From an uncultured Lachnospiraceae bacterium (GTDB lineage: Bacteria; Bacillota; Clostridia; Lachnospirales; Lachnospiraceae), in assembly GCA_947653315.1 (NCBI GenBank), contig CANTGP010000201.1, positions 1 to 6,064 on the forward strand: DNA of 6,064 bases, read 5' to 3'. The first letter of the stretch is position 1. Every line of letters starts with the position of its first letter. This document shows, in pieces, positions 1 to 5,862 of this stretch. Under the pieces are notes generated by a model. That model searched no databases. It worked only from the letters and a program-made list of their open reading frames with translations, and had not been told where the DNA came from. Both the position numbers and the translations under genes were made by a program.

Positions 1-1220
1 CGAAGAGCACAGCGACTGGCAGTGGTACACGGTGGTGAAACACAGTTATCCGCAAAAGGCACAAAAACATAATCCGCCAAATAACCTCCGAGGATGATTC
101 CGATGGGAATCGTGCCGTACTGGACGGCATTCCTGACTGCGAATACCCTCCCCTGCATGGCAGGCGGAATTTTACGGTATAATATCGTATTTTGGTTTGC
201 CATCAAAAACGGAATCGGCAGGCTGGCACAGACCGCAGCGACCGACCACCAAAATACGTTTTTCCCGGCTGCCATCAGCAAGTCTCCAAACAGAAAAGAC
301 AGTGCCGCCGAAATATAAATTGCCGTTGCCTTATGACGGCTCTCTTTTTTCACGGAAACAATGACTCCCCCGGCAATCCCGCCTGCCCCCATGCAGGCAT
401 TTACGGTTCCGAGCGCAACGCTGTCCCCGGAACTTCTCGCCAAAATCATTGGTGATAGGATATTTTCATAGGTCAGCCTTGAAAAGAAATTGATCAGCGC
501 CATTGTAAGCATCATGTAAAAAATGCCTTTTTCTTTTTTCAGAAAGGCTAACCCCTCCGCGAGCCCCGCAAAAGGGGAACTGTACGTCTTTTCCGGCTCC
601 CGTTCCGGGATGACGATAAAAAACAGCAGTACGCAAAAGGCAAATGCAAAACTCGCCAAATCGATCAGCAGGATAACCGGAAGCCCGCCTGCCGAAAAAA
701 GGAAAGCCGCCAACATAGGGCTGAATACTACGATTAGGTTATGGGAAAAGGAGTTCATCCCGCTCACATTGGAAATCTTCTCCTCCGGTACGAGCCGCCC
801 CACTGCCACTGCGGATGCGGGCTGCTGGAATGCGTTCGTTATGCCTACAACCGCATTGATGACATAGATATTCCAAACCGCAAGACGCCCCATAAACAGG
901 AATGCCAACACCGCCAGCGAGCAGGCCGCCGCAACGCTGTCCGCCACCAGCATAATCGTTTTTTTATGATGCCTGTCTATGAAACTGCCGACAAACAGGC
1001 TTAAAACGACATACGGCACATAATTACAGAATGACATCATCGATACGGACATGGCGGAGCGGCTCTGCCCATACGCCCATAAAACAAGCGCAAACCCGGT
1101 CATGGAGCTGCCAAGCCCTGACACGCTTTGAGTTAACCATAAAATAATATATTTCTTAAATGATTTTTCTTTTATCGGTTTTTCTTTTATCGATTTTTCT
1201 TTCATTGAATTTTCTTTCAT
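1..1220 (-). CDS. MFS drug-efflux transporter, MefA-like group; C-terminus runs off the window
   Basis: Reading the minus strand from the ATG at 1220 gives 406 codons without a stop to the window edge. The product is a hydrophobic, multi-helix major facilitator protein of the inner membrane. A motif-A-like loop (G78-x-F-x-D82-R83-H-H-K-K) follows the second helix; the NAFQQPA segment near residue 130, VPEEKISNVSG near 144 and GRVFAVRNAVQYG near 357 resemble the macrolide-efflux family (MefA type). Drug/proton antiport is the likely role, but the substrate is not readable. The start is fixed by an in-frame TGA 18 nt upstream and a GGAG placed 8 nt before the ATG; the ATG at 1205 is the alternative. 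The N-terminus is a lysine/glutamate pentapeptide repeat (KENSM, KEKSI, KEKPI, KEKSF) before the first helix. The final ~19 residues (from about F389) are cysteine- and serine-rich and do not look like a transporter tail. Expression probably depends on the upstream attenuator. Confidence 0.88.
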   Translation of the reverse strand, partial: MKENSMKEKSIKEKPIKEKSFKKYIILWLTQSVSGLGSSMTGFALVLWAYGQSRSAMSVSMMSFCNYVPYVVLSLFVGSFIDRHHKKTIMLVADSVAAACSLAVLAFLFMGRLAVWNIYVINAVVGITNAFQQPASAVAVGRLVPEEKISNVSGMNSFSHNLIVVFSPMLAAFLFSAGGLPVILLIDLASFAFAFCVLLFFIVIPEREPEKTYSSPFAGLAEGLAFLKKEKGIFYMMLTMALINFFSRLTYENILSPMILARSSGDSVALGTVNACMGAGGIAGGVIVSVKKESRHKATAIYISAALSFLFGDLLMAAGKNVFWWSVAAVCASLPIPFLMANQNTILYRKIPPAMQGRVFAVRNAVQYGTIPIGIILGGYLADYVFVPFADNCVSPPCTTASRCAL

Positions 1221-1232
1221 TGAATTTTCTCC
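1158..1232 (-). repeat. Five-unit 15-bp tandem repeat spanning the RBS and N-terminus of the MFS gene
   Basis: Five consecutive 15-nt units lie at 1218-1232, 1203-1217, 1188-1202, 1173-1187 and 1158-1172. On the minus strand they are variants of AAAGAAAATTCAATG. The first unit begins GGAG and supplies the ribosome binding site and the start codon. The other four encode the pentapeptides KENSM, KEKSI, KEKPI and KEKSF. The 15-nt period keeps the frame, so units can be gained or lost without breaking the gene. The second unit repeats an in-frame ATG (1205). Confidence 0.85.
1229..1232 (-). promoter_or_regulatory. Ribosome binding site of the MFS gene
   Basis: GGAG on the minus strand sits 8 nt before the ATG at 1220. 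It lies in the first unit of the 15-bp repeat and decides the start in favour of 1220 over 1205, which has no comparable purine run at good spacing. Confidence 0.7.
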
Positions 1233-1270
1233 ATTTCATTCTTTCTTTTTCAGGGTCAATACCCCGTGAG

Positions 1271-1347
1271 AATAAAAAGTACAAAATCCAATGCGGACGA
1301 TCGCTTTTACCTCTGTACAAATGTCGTCCGGACACCAGACTTTGTAC
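1271..1347 (-). terminator. Attenuator terminator hairpin upstream of the MFS gene
   Basis: On the minus-strand RNA, GUACAAAGUC (1347-1338) pairs with GAUUUUGUAC (1288-1279) over 10 bp with one G-U. The stem continues through wobble pairs of UGGUG (1337-1333) with CAUUG (1293-1289). After a 2-nt bulge, CGGACGA (1330-1324) pairs perfectly with UCGUCCG (1300-1294). UUUUUAUU (1278-1271) follows the base directly. Together this is an imperfect stem of about 22 bp with a 23-nt loop and a U tract, as expected for an intrinsic terminator. Its 5' arm is the same sequence used by the competing hairpin at 1311-1351. Several wobble pairs make it weaker than a constitutive terminator. Confidence 0.65.
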
Positions 1348-1387
1348 AGAGTCCTTTGCTTAAGTCAATCACGTAATGGCAAAGCAT
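1307..1387 (-). CDS. Putative 26-aa regulatory leader peptide of the MFS gene
   Basis: A short minus-strand ORF runs from the ATG at 1387 to a TAA at 1307-1309, coding for 26 residues that begin MLCHYVIDLSKG and end FVQR. A GGGGAGGTGAGG ribosome binding site ends just before the start, with GGAGG 8 nt from the ATG, the best Shine-Dalgarno match in this part of the window. The second half of the ORF contains both arms of the 11-bp inverted repeat. A ribosome paused early would leave both arms free to pair (antiterminator); one reaching the stop codon would cover the 3' arm and let the 5' arm enter the terminator. This is the geometry of ribosome-mediated attenuation in antibiotic-resistance genes. 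The peptide resembles no functional protein I recognise, and stalling codons cannot be identified by eye. Confidence 0.6.
   Translation of the reverse strand: MLCHYVIDLSKGLCTKSGVRTTFVQR
1311..1351 (-). promoter_or_regulatory. Antiterminator hairpin: 11-bp perfect inverted repeat inside the leader ORF
   Basis: CTCTGTACAAA (minus strand 1351-1341) and TTTGTACAGAG (1321-1311) are exact reverse complements separated by 19 nt. The 5' arm covers leader codons 13 to 16; the 3' arm covers codons 23 to 26 and ends just before the leader stop codon. The 5' arm is also needed by the downstream terminator, so the two structures exclude each other. A DNA operator reading is possible because the repeat is also a clean dyad, but the shared arm and leader ORF favour an RNA switch. 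Confidence 0.65.
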
Positions 1388-1432
1388 TTTCCTCACCTCC
1401 CCGTCTTTTATGCAGGTTCGTATCCCATACTT

Positions 1433-1446
1433 CTGCCTGCAGGCAG
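1433..1446. repeat. 14-bp perfect palindrome between vsr and the leader ORF
   Basis: CTGCCTGCAGGCAG is its own reverse complement and lies about 20 nt after the vsr stop and 46 nt before the leader start. It could be a dimeric protein site or a small CTGCC-TGCA-GGCAG hairpin. No T tract follows on either strand, so it is not a standard terminator. Confidence 0.5.
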
Positions 1447-1466
1447 CCAATTTCTATGACGCCGAT

Positions 1467-1898
1467 TCACTCCTCCATTTTCCTGTCAAAAATGCATTCC
1501 TCGATTACCTTCACGCACTCATCCGTCTTTTTCAAAATATCCGCCCCCCAAAACCGGATGACCGTCCAGCCCATGAACAGGAGTTTTTTATTCACTTCGT
1601 CGTCCCGTTCCATGTTCCGTGAAATTTTCTTCGTCCAAAACTCCCGGTTGCTGCCGTTTTCCAGCCTCGCCTTTAAAACCTCCCAGTCTTTCCCATGAAA
1701 AAACTCGCTGTCGCAAAACACCGCAACCTTATATTTCGTAAGGGCGATATCCGGTTTCCCCGGCAGCGCGGCATAATTCTTCCGGTAGCGGTACCCTTTC
1801 TCCCATAGCGCTTTCCTAAGCGCCAGTTCGATGCCGGTATCCTTGGACCGGATATGCTGCATGTTTTTCCTTCTCTGCTCTTTGGTCAGTTTATCCAT
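1467..1898 (-). CDS. vsr: Very short patch repair (Vsr) family endonuclease
   Basis: The 143-residue product fits the Vsr family (about 150 aa; E. coli 156). These enzymes nick 5' of the T in T:G mismatches left by deamination of 5-methylcytosine. Family features are visible: an N-terminal KNMQHIRSKDTGIEL segment with E24, LPGKPD with the metal-binding aspartate D50, the FFHG segment with H68, and FWTKKISRNMERD at 87-99. Where E. coli Vsr has a cysteine/histidine-rich stretch, this protein reads CDSEFFHGKDW, a variant I recall from clostridial homologues. The start at 1898 is chosen because homology begins at MDKLTKEQRRKNM and because it overlaps the upstream DeoR stop (ATGGATAA, 8 nt), implying translational coupling; an in-frame upstream start (1961) would add 21 residues inside the regulator. 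No cytosine methylase is in the window, which is unusual for vsr. Confidence 0.88.
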   Translation of the reverse strand: MDKLTKEQRRKNMQHIRSKDTGIELALRKALWEKGYRYRKNYAALPGKPDIALTKYKVAVFCDSEFFHGKDWEVLKARLENGSNREFWTKKISRNMERDDEVNKKLLFMGWTVIRFWGADILKKTDECVKVIEECIFDRKMEE

Positions 1899-2658
1899 AC
1901 CAAACACATTCCACCTGATATTTTGCAAATAAATCCAGCCACCGCTCCTCCGGCTTCTCATCCGTAATAATCATGGAAATATCCTTAAGCCCGCCTATGG
2001 CGGTAAATGCCGTATGCCCGAACTTGGAACTGTCCACCGCCAGTATCCTACAGTCCGCACGTTCCAGCATCGTCTTCTTGTTTCCCGCATGGAGTTCGTT
2101 GGAATCGGTAATCCCGTTCTCCATGTCGAAACCTTTGCAGGATATGACCGCCTTATCCACATGATAGCCCCGCAGCATTTGGTCCGTCTGCGGTCCCACC
2201 AGCGCCAGCGAGCCTTCCATCGCCAAACCGCCCGTGGACAGCACATGCCAGTCGGGACGGTCGAAAAGTTCTATGATTATTTCAATGGAATTGGTAATGA
2301 CGGTCAGATTCTTGCGTTCTTCCTTTAGCGCTTTGGCGATAAACACTGCCGTGGAACTGGAATCCAGCATCAGGCGTTCCCCGTCCTTCACCATGGATTT
2401 CACGATTTCCGCAATCCTCTGCTTTCCTACCACATTCGTATTCTTGCGGACATTAAAAGGCATGTCGATATTCACGTTCTCGTTCAGAACCGCGCCTCCG
2501 TAACTCTTAATCACATACCCGTCGTTTTCCAGCTTTTCCAAATCCCTGCGGATGGTTTCCTCCGAAACCCCGTAGGTCTTGCTCAGTTCGCCTACCACGA
2601 CCCTTTTTTCCTTCTGCAGTTTTTCCAAAATCTCGTTTCTGCGCTCTATCGCCAGCAT
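1891..2658 (-). CDS. DeoR/GlpR-family transcriptional regulator
   Basis: This 255-residue protein has the standard DeoR-family length and layout. Residues 1-57 form the winged helix-turn-helix, with the signature VSEETIRRDLEKLENDG (31-47) and the YGGA turn (53-56). Residues from about 75 onward form the DeoRC sensor domain, which in the family binds a phosphorylated sugar or intermediate. Visible landmarks are DSSST (99-103), TNS (122-124), the GG at 143-144, NGITDSNE (181-188) with the following lysines, and DSSKFG (209-214). GGGAGG lies 5 nt before the ATG. It follows the BMC genes on the same strand after 160 nt and overlaps vsr. Inference: it represses or tunes the BMC operon in response to a phosphorylated sugar; the ligand is unknown and I found no convincing operator. 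Confidence 0.93.
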   Translation of the reverse strand: MLAIERRNEILEKLQKEKRVVVGELSKTYGVSEETIRRDLEKLENDGYVIKSYGGAVLNENVNIDMPFNVRKNTNVVGKQRIAEIVKSMVKDGERLMLDSSSTAVFIAKALKEERKNLTVITNSIEIIIELFDRPDWHVLSTGGLAMEGSLALVGPQTDQMLRGYHVDKAVISCKGFDMENGITDSNELHAGNKKTMLERADCRILAVDSSKFGHTAFTAIGGLKDISMIITDEKPEERWLDLFAKYQVECVWYG

Positions 2659-2819
2659 ACCTGCCTCCCGTCATCCAAGATTCTGCCGCCAGTCCCTCGC
2701 CGTCCGCTCCATCCCTGCCCCATGGAACAGGAAGGAACCTGCACCTTGAAACAGAAAAAAACGTCTCATGAAGCAGTAAAAGCCCCACCGCATATCCGCA
2801 TATGTACCGGCATCAATGC
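2659..2819. other. Gap between pduT and the DeoR gene; no clear promoter or terminator
   Basis: This 161-nt gap holds an exact 8-bp tandem duplication (CCGCATAT twice, 2788-2803) just after the pduT stop and a run of seven A on the plus strand (2755-2761, seven T in the transcript). I found no strong hairpin directly before the T run and no -35/-10 pair at good spacing. The regulator may be transcribed by readthrough or from a promoter I cannot recognise. Confidence 0.4.
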
Positions 2820-3368
2820 TTACAAAACCGCCTGCCATATCTTCCCGTCGGGATTGGCGATTACCGTGGAATCCAGATACATACCGTCCGCGCCGATTTC
2901 CCGCTTCGCCTTTTCTATGGCGGCTTCCACCGCCGCGACTTCCCCTGTCAACATCAGATAGGACTTTCCGCACATGCCCCGCGCAATGCGAAGCTCCATC
3001 AAGGTTACCACTGCCGTCTTTGCCGCCGCATCCGCCGCCACGATAATGGAAGACGCATCATAAGTTTCCAAAATGCCGAGGGCGGCAACCCCTTCCACCA
3101 CGGTCGCTCCGTAAATGGCGGGAAATATGGATGCATGTGGATTCCCCAGCACAAAGCTGTTAATCAGGTGGCGTCCGTACTGTACCTTTGCCGTCTCCAC
3201 CGCCGCGTTCACCGCGCTTAAATCCCCGCTGATGACCGCGATATATTTACCCGGACATACGGTCTGCGCTTCCACGATATCCACCTGCGCGGTTTTTACC
3301 ATGGCATCCGCCGCCGTGACCCCTGCCGAAACCGTCTTATATTCCACCATTCCGATTGCCTTGCCCAT
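2820..3368 (-). CDS. pduT: BMC-T trimeric microcompartment shell protein, PduT-like with Fe-S pore cysteine
   Basis: The 182-residue protein consists of two BMC domains in tandem (about 3-90 and 95-182), each beginning with the family motif (AIGMVEYKTVSAG and ALGILETYDASS). It matches PduT in length and along its sequence. C38 in TVCPGK aligns with the cysteine that, in PduT of Citrobacter and Salmonella, binds one [4Fe-4S] cluster at the trimer's three-fold axis. Such a trimer sits in the shell facet and can carry electrons across it, with PduS as the known partner encoded just upstream (stop 16 nt before this start). A second cysteine lies in the MCGK turn of domain two. An AAAGG lies 11 nt before the ATG and overlaps the end region of pduS, so translation is probably coupled. 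Confidence 0.93.
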   Translation of the reverse strand: MGKAIGMVEYKTVSAGVTAADAMVKTAQVDIVEAQTVCPGKYIAVISGDLSAVNAAVETAKVQYGRHLINSFVLGNPHASIFPAIYGATVVEGVAALGILETYDASSIIVAADAAAKTAVVTLMELRIARGMCGKSYLMLTGEVAAVEAAIEKAKREIGADGMYLDSTVIANPDGKIWQAVL

Positions 3369-3384
3369 ATTCCGTACGACCTTT

Positions 3385-4734
3385 CTATTTCCTGATTATA
3401 ACATATTTTTCCGTTACTTCCACTACTTTTCCGCCAATCGGGGTATGGATGCCGACGCTTAGCCCTTCCGCCGGTTTTGCCACCATTTGTCCCTTCCCCA
3501 CCGTATCCATGGTCTTCACCACCGGCAGGGCGGGTGCGCCGATATGCTGTCCCAGCATCAGTTTCACCTGTTCCACTTCCCCCATCCTGTCCGTAAGCGG
3601 TGCCGGTTTGTCATATTTCGCCAAATCCAGCCTTGCCATCAGCCGTTCCATGGGCGCCCGGCGGAATTCCCTCTCCGGCGCGGCTTGAACGCTTTCCTCC
3701 ACCTTGGGCGGTTTGACACCGTGCGCCCGCAGCCCCGCCTTATAATCCGCAATCAGCGAACGGGGGGAAAGCCCCTGCATACAGGAGTAATTCTCGCAAA
3801 GTCCGCAGGAGGAACAGAACATGGTATTTAAGAAAATATCCGTATCCTGGATATCCTTACAGGTCGCCGCCCGCATAAACTTATGGGGTTCTATGGGATG
3901 CCCCAAAAGATGCCTGGGACACAAATCCGTACACATGGAACACTGGCAGCAGGCCGCTGCGGCGCGCTTTAAATCCACGGAAGACCGCCTCCGCTTCCTC
4001 TGCACCAGCAAATGATCCTCCGGCAGCACAAGCACCGCATTTGTGGTTTTCGTCACGGGCATTGCCGCGTTTCCTTCAAAACCCATCATGGGACCGCCGA
4101 TGAAGTAAACCGGATTCTCCACCGTGATTTCCCCTGCCTGGCGTACCGCTTCGCCGATACTGCAGCCGAGGGGCATCCTGACCGTCACCGGACGTTCTAC
4201 CTCACCCACGACGGACACCAGTTTATCCTGTACGGGTTCCCCCAGCACTACCGCACGGTATATATTGTAAACGGTTTCCACATTAAAAACCGCCACACCG
4301 ATTCCGATGGGGAGTCCGCCCGGAGGTACGATTTTTCCCGTCACCTCGTAAATCAGGACGACTTCATCCCCGGCCGGATAAACTTCCTCTAAAAGCCCCA
4401 GGCGGATTTCGGGGTATTCCCCGATGGATTCCCGCAAAGCCGCAATCGTTTCCTTATATGCCTTTTTAATGCCGATTACCGCCTCTTTCGCCCCTACCGC
4501 CATGGCAATCCGGTGGAATGTTTCCACGATTTCCCCCGCCCGGCGTTCCAAAAGCTGCCGGTGGAGTTTTAAGAGCGGTTCGCATTCCGCGCAGTTCATG
4601 ATAATGGTATCCGCCCGTTTATCCAATTTCGCATAGGTGGGAAATCCCGCGCCCCCGGCGCCCACCACGCCGCTTTCCCGTAACAGGGCGCCCAGTTCTT
4701 CCAAACTTAACCAATCCGTCTCGCCCATTTTCAC
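3385..4734 (-). CDS. pduS: PduS-like RnfC-type flavin/iron-sulfur electron-transfer protein
   Basis: About 450 residues, the family length. Numbering from the upstream GTG at 4740, the N-terminal RnfC-like domain has the glycine-rich GAGGAGFPTYAKL (27-39) and NCAECEP (49-55), expected for flavin/NADH binding. An SLBB-type segment follows (VTVRMPLGCSIGEAVRQAG, about 185-203). Two [4Fe-4S] sites are complete: C264, C267, C270 with C274-P, and C309, C312, C315 with C320. A lipoyl-like C-terminal segment ends in GIHTPIGGKVVEV. In Pdu compartments PduS oxidises NADH, reduces cobalamin and binds PduT; in B12-free compartments it is thought to recycle NADH. The start is uncertain: GTG 4740 has its GGAAGG only 2 nt away, GTG 4734 has it 8 nt away and gives a 4-nt overlap with the eutN stop, and ATG 4728 is also possible. 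Confidence 0.92.
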   Translation of the reverse strand: MKMGETDWLSLEELGALLRESGVVGAGGAGFPTYAKLDKRADTIIMNCAECEPLLKLHRQLLERRAGEIVETFHRIAMAVGAKEAVIGIKKAYKETIAALRESIGEYPEIRLGLLEEVYPAGDEVVLIYEVTGKIVPPGGLPIGIGVAVFNVETVYNIYRAVVLGEPVQDKLVSVVGEVERPVTVRMPLGCSIGEAVRQAGEITVENPVYFIGGPMMGFEGNAAMPVTKTTNAVLVLPEDHLLVQRKRRRSSVDLKRAAAACCQCSMCTDLCPRHLLGHPIEPHKFMRAATCKDIQDTDIFLNTMFCSSCGLCENYSCMQGLSPRSLIADYKAGLRAHGVKPPKVEESVQAAPEREFRRAPMERLMARLDLAKYDKPAPLTDRMGEVEQVKLMLGQHIGAPALPVVKTMDTVGKGQMVAKPAEGLSVGIHTPIGGKVVEVTEKYVIIRK

Positions 4735-4997
4735 ATCCACTGCCTTCCGTCATCAATAATGCCTACAATCGCCGCGTCCACGGGGGCATCCGCACTGCCG
4801 CAGCCAATCCTTGCCGCACTTCCCGTGGCTACCAGCACAAACTCGCCGATTCCCGCGCCGATATTGTCGATTGCCACCAGTCTGCCTTCCCCGCTGCCCA
4901 TCCGTTCCGCCAGCTCTACCACCATAAATTTATTGCCGATTAATTTCTCGCTTTTCCTTGTGGAAACCACGCTTCCCACTACTTTTCCTACCAGCAT
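4731..4997 (-). CDS. eutN: BMC-P pentameric vertex protein (EutN/CcmL/PduN family)
   Basis: This 88-residue protein is a typical EutN/CcmL-fold subunit. Five copies cap each vertex of the icosahedral shell. Family landmarks are MLVGKVVGSVVSTRK at the N-terminus, the LVAIDNIGAGIGEFVLVATGSAAR core (about 40-63) and the C-terminal PVDAAIVGIID (about 72-82). GGAGG lies 6 nt before the ATG. It starts 36 nt after pduL and its ATG-TGA end overlaps the possible starts of pduS, so the three are co-translated. PduN would be an equally fair name by position; sequence alone does not separate PduN from EutN. Confidence 0.94.
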   Translation of the reverse strand: MLVGKVVGSVVSTRKSEKLIGNKFMVVELAERMGSGEGRLVAIDNIGAGIGEFVLVATGSAARIGCGSADAPVDAAIVGIIDDGRQWM

Positions 4998-5033
4998 TCC
5001 TAACCTCCGTCCCCGGCAGACCCAAACCGCCCG

Positions 5034-5714
5034 TCATCCGTTCAGAATCCGTACCGTATCCCCCGTGGCAATCTGCGCCGCGTTGGCTTCGTCCGTATCG
5101 ATATGCATTTCCAGCGTGAAACTTTCGTCCACCCGGATTTGTACCTCGTTAAATATGGTACCCCTTTCGTTATCCGCCTGTACGGATACCACATCCCCGT
5201 CATGAAGCCCTGCCGCCATGGCATCCGACGGCGCCATATGGATATGCCTTTTGGCGACGATGCAGCCTTCCTTTAAATACAGCGCGCCTTTGGGACCGAC
5301 CAATGCCACGGGAGCGCTTCCCGCCACGTTTCCCGACTCCCGTACCGGCGCTTTCACGCCTAATTTCACGGCATCGGTGGCGGAAATCTCCACCTGTGAT
5401 TTTCCGCGGACCGGTCCCAGTATCCTTACGTTTTCGATGGCACGCAACTTCAGTCCCACGATGGTCACCAGTTCATTGGACGCGAACTGCCCGCCCATCA
5501 GTTCTTTTTTCTTCGTCAGCCGGTACCCTTCCCCGAACAAGACTTCCACATGTTCCTGCGTCAGATGTACATGCCTCGCGGATACCCCCACCGGAACAAG
5601 ATAGCCGTTTCCGCTCTCCTGTTTCCTGCCCATGGCTTCCATGACCATTCTGGTAATCCGCTCTACCTGGTCATCCGTTACCGCATTCCAATCCGCCATT
5701 CTCTTTCCATCCAT
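5034..5714 (-). CDS. pduL: Phosphate propanoyltransferase PduL (BMC phosphotransacylase)
   Basis: PduL converts acyl-CoA and phosphate to acyl-phosphate and free CoA inside the compartment, restoring CoA for the aldehyde dehydrogenase. The 226-residue product shows both halves of the double-barrel fold. SARHVHL supplies H48 and H50; AKRHIHMAPSDA supplies H157 and H159; H204 lies in LEMHID. With E109 and R103 (GPVRGKSQVE) these match the zinc ligands and catalytic arginine known from PduL structures. Residues 7-30 form a short amphipathic helix (QVERITRMVMEAMG) followed by a glycine/serine linker (ESGNG), the form of an encapsulation peptide that targets the enzyme to the lumen. GGAGG lies 9 nt before the ATG at 5714; an ATG at 5699 is a weaker alternative. 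It leads the pduL-eutN-pduS-pduT cluster, downstream of a terminator. Confidence 0.95.
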   Translation of the reverse strand: MDGKRMADWNAVTDDQVERITRMVMEAMGRKQESGNGYLVPVGVSARHVHLTQEHVEVLFGEGYRLTKKKELMGGQFASNELVTIVGLKLRAIENVRILGPVRGKSQVEISATDAVKLGVKAPVRESGNVAGSAPVALVGPKGALYLKEGCIVAKRHIHMAPSDAMAAGLHDGDVVSVQADNERGTIFNEVQIRVDESFTLEMHIDTDEANAAQIATGDTVRILNG

Positions 5715-5770
5715 CGTTTATATCCTCCAACAGCCAGATTATTTTGGCATTCCTGCATATTTCCCCTACC

Positions 5771-5854
5771 CGCGCATTAAGCGCGTGCCAAGCACCCGCC
5801 GGCCCTGCCGACATCCCTCCTTTGGGCGCTTGTCGGCATCCTTCCTCTGGGCGC
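5771..5854 (-). repeat. Repeat- and hairpin-rich leader between the BMC-H terminator and pduL
   Basis: Two 23-nt direct repeats at 5807-5829 and 5832-5854 match at 19 of 23 positions with a 25-nt period. On the minus strand each carries an SD-like core (AAAGGAGGGATG and AGAGGAAGGATG). TGCCGACA (5806-5813) and TGTCGGCA (5831-5838) form an exact 8-bp inverted repeat that encloses the first SD-like core. A CGCGC-ATTAA-GCGCG dyad (5771-5785) and a GTGC-CAA-GCAC dyad (5785-5795) lie next to it. No coding potential is convincing here. An RNA-stability or processing role is possible but unproven. Confidence 0.55.
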
Positions 5855-5862
5855 CTGTGTGC

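Noticed and set aside
1340..1368. TTGACT (1363-1368) and TACAAA (1341-1346) spaced 16 nt as a promoter for the MFS gene with the inverted repeat as operator
   Set aside because: The -10 match is only 4 of 6 and the site lies inside the leader ORF, which has a strong RBS and attenuator structure. It remains a weaker alternative.
1484..1489. Perfect TTGACA -35 on the minus strand at the end of vsr
   Set aside because: No -10-like sequence lies 16 to 18 nt downstream, so I do not call a promoter for the leader transcript.
1291..1698. Plus-strand ORF of 135 codons
   Set aside because: It is antisense to vsr and the MFS leader, has a composition unlike a protein and no RBS. The minus strand carries recognisable families.
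2755..2761. Run of seven T in the transcript after pduT as an intrinsic terminator
   Set aside because: No GC-rich hairpin directly precedes the run.
2507..2973. Minus-strand ORFs overlapping the DeoR and pduT ends
   Set aside because: They are alternate frames of genuine genes with no family similarity; the true genes have good ribosome binding sites.
2802..3221. Plus-strand ORF of 139 codons
   Set aside because: It is antisense to pduT, rich in His, Arg and Cys as expected of a shadow frame, and matches no family.
4759..5205. Plus-strand ORF of 148 codons
   Set aside because: It is a shadow across eutN and pduL with low-complexity Ser/Thr/Pro/Ile composition.
5673..5814. Short minus-strand ORF of 47 codons starting at the ATG after AAAGGAGGG (5814)
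   Set aside because: The SD-like tract touches the ATG, leaving no workable spacing, and the frame runs out of register into the start of pduL with no recognisable product.
5807..5854. Two direct repeats considered as a CRISPR array
   Set aside because: There are only two imperfect units with 2 nt between them and no spacer-sized gaps.
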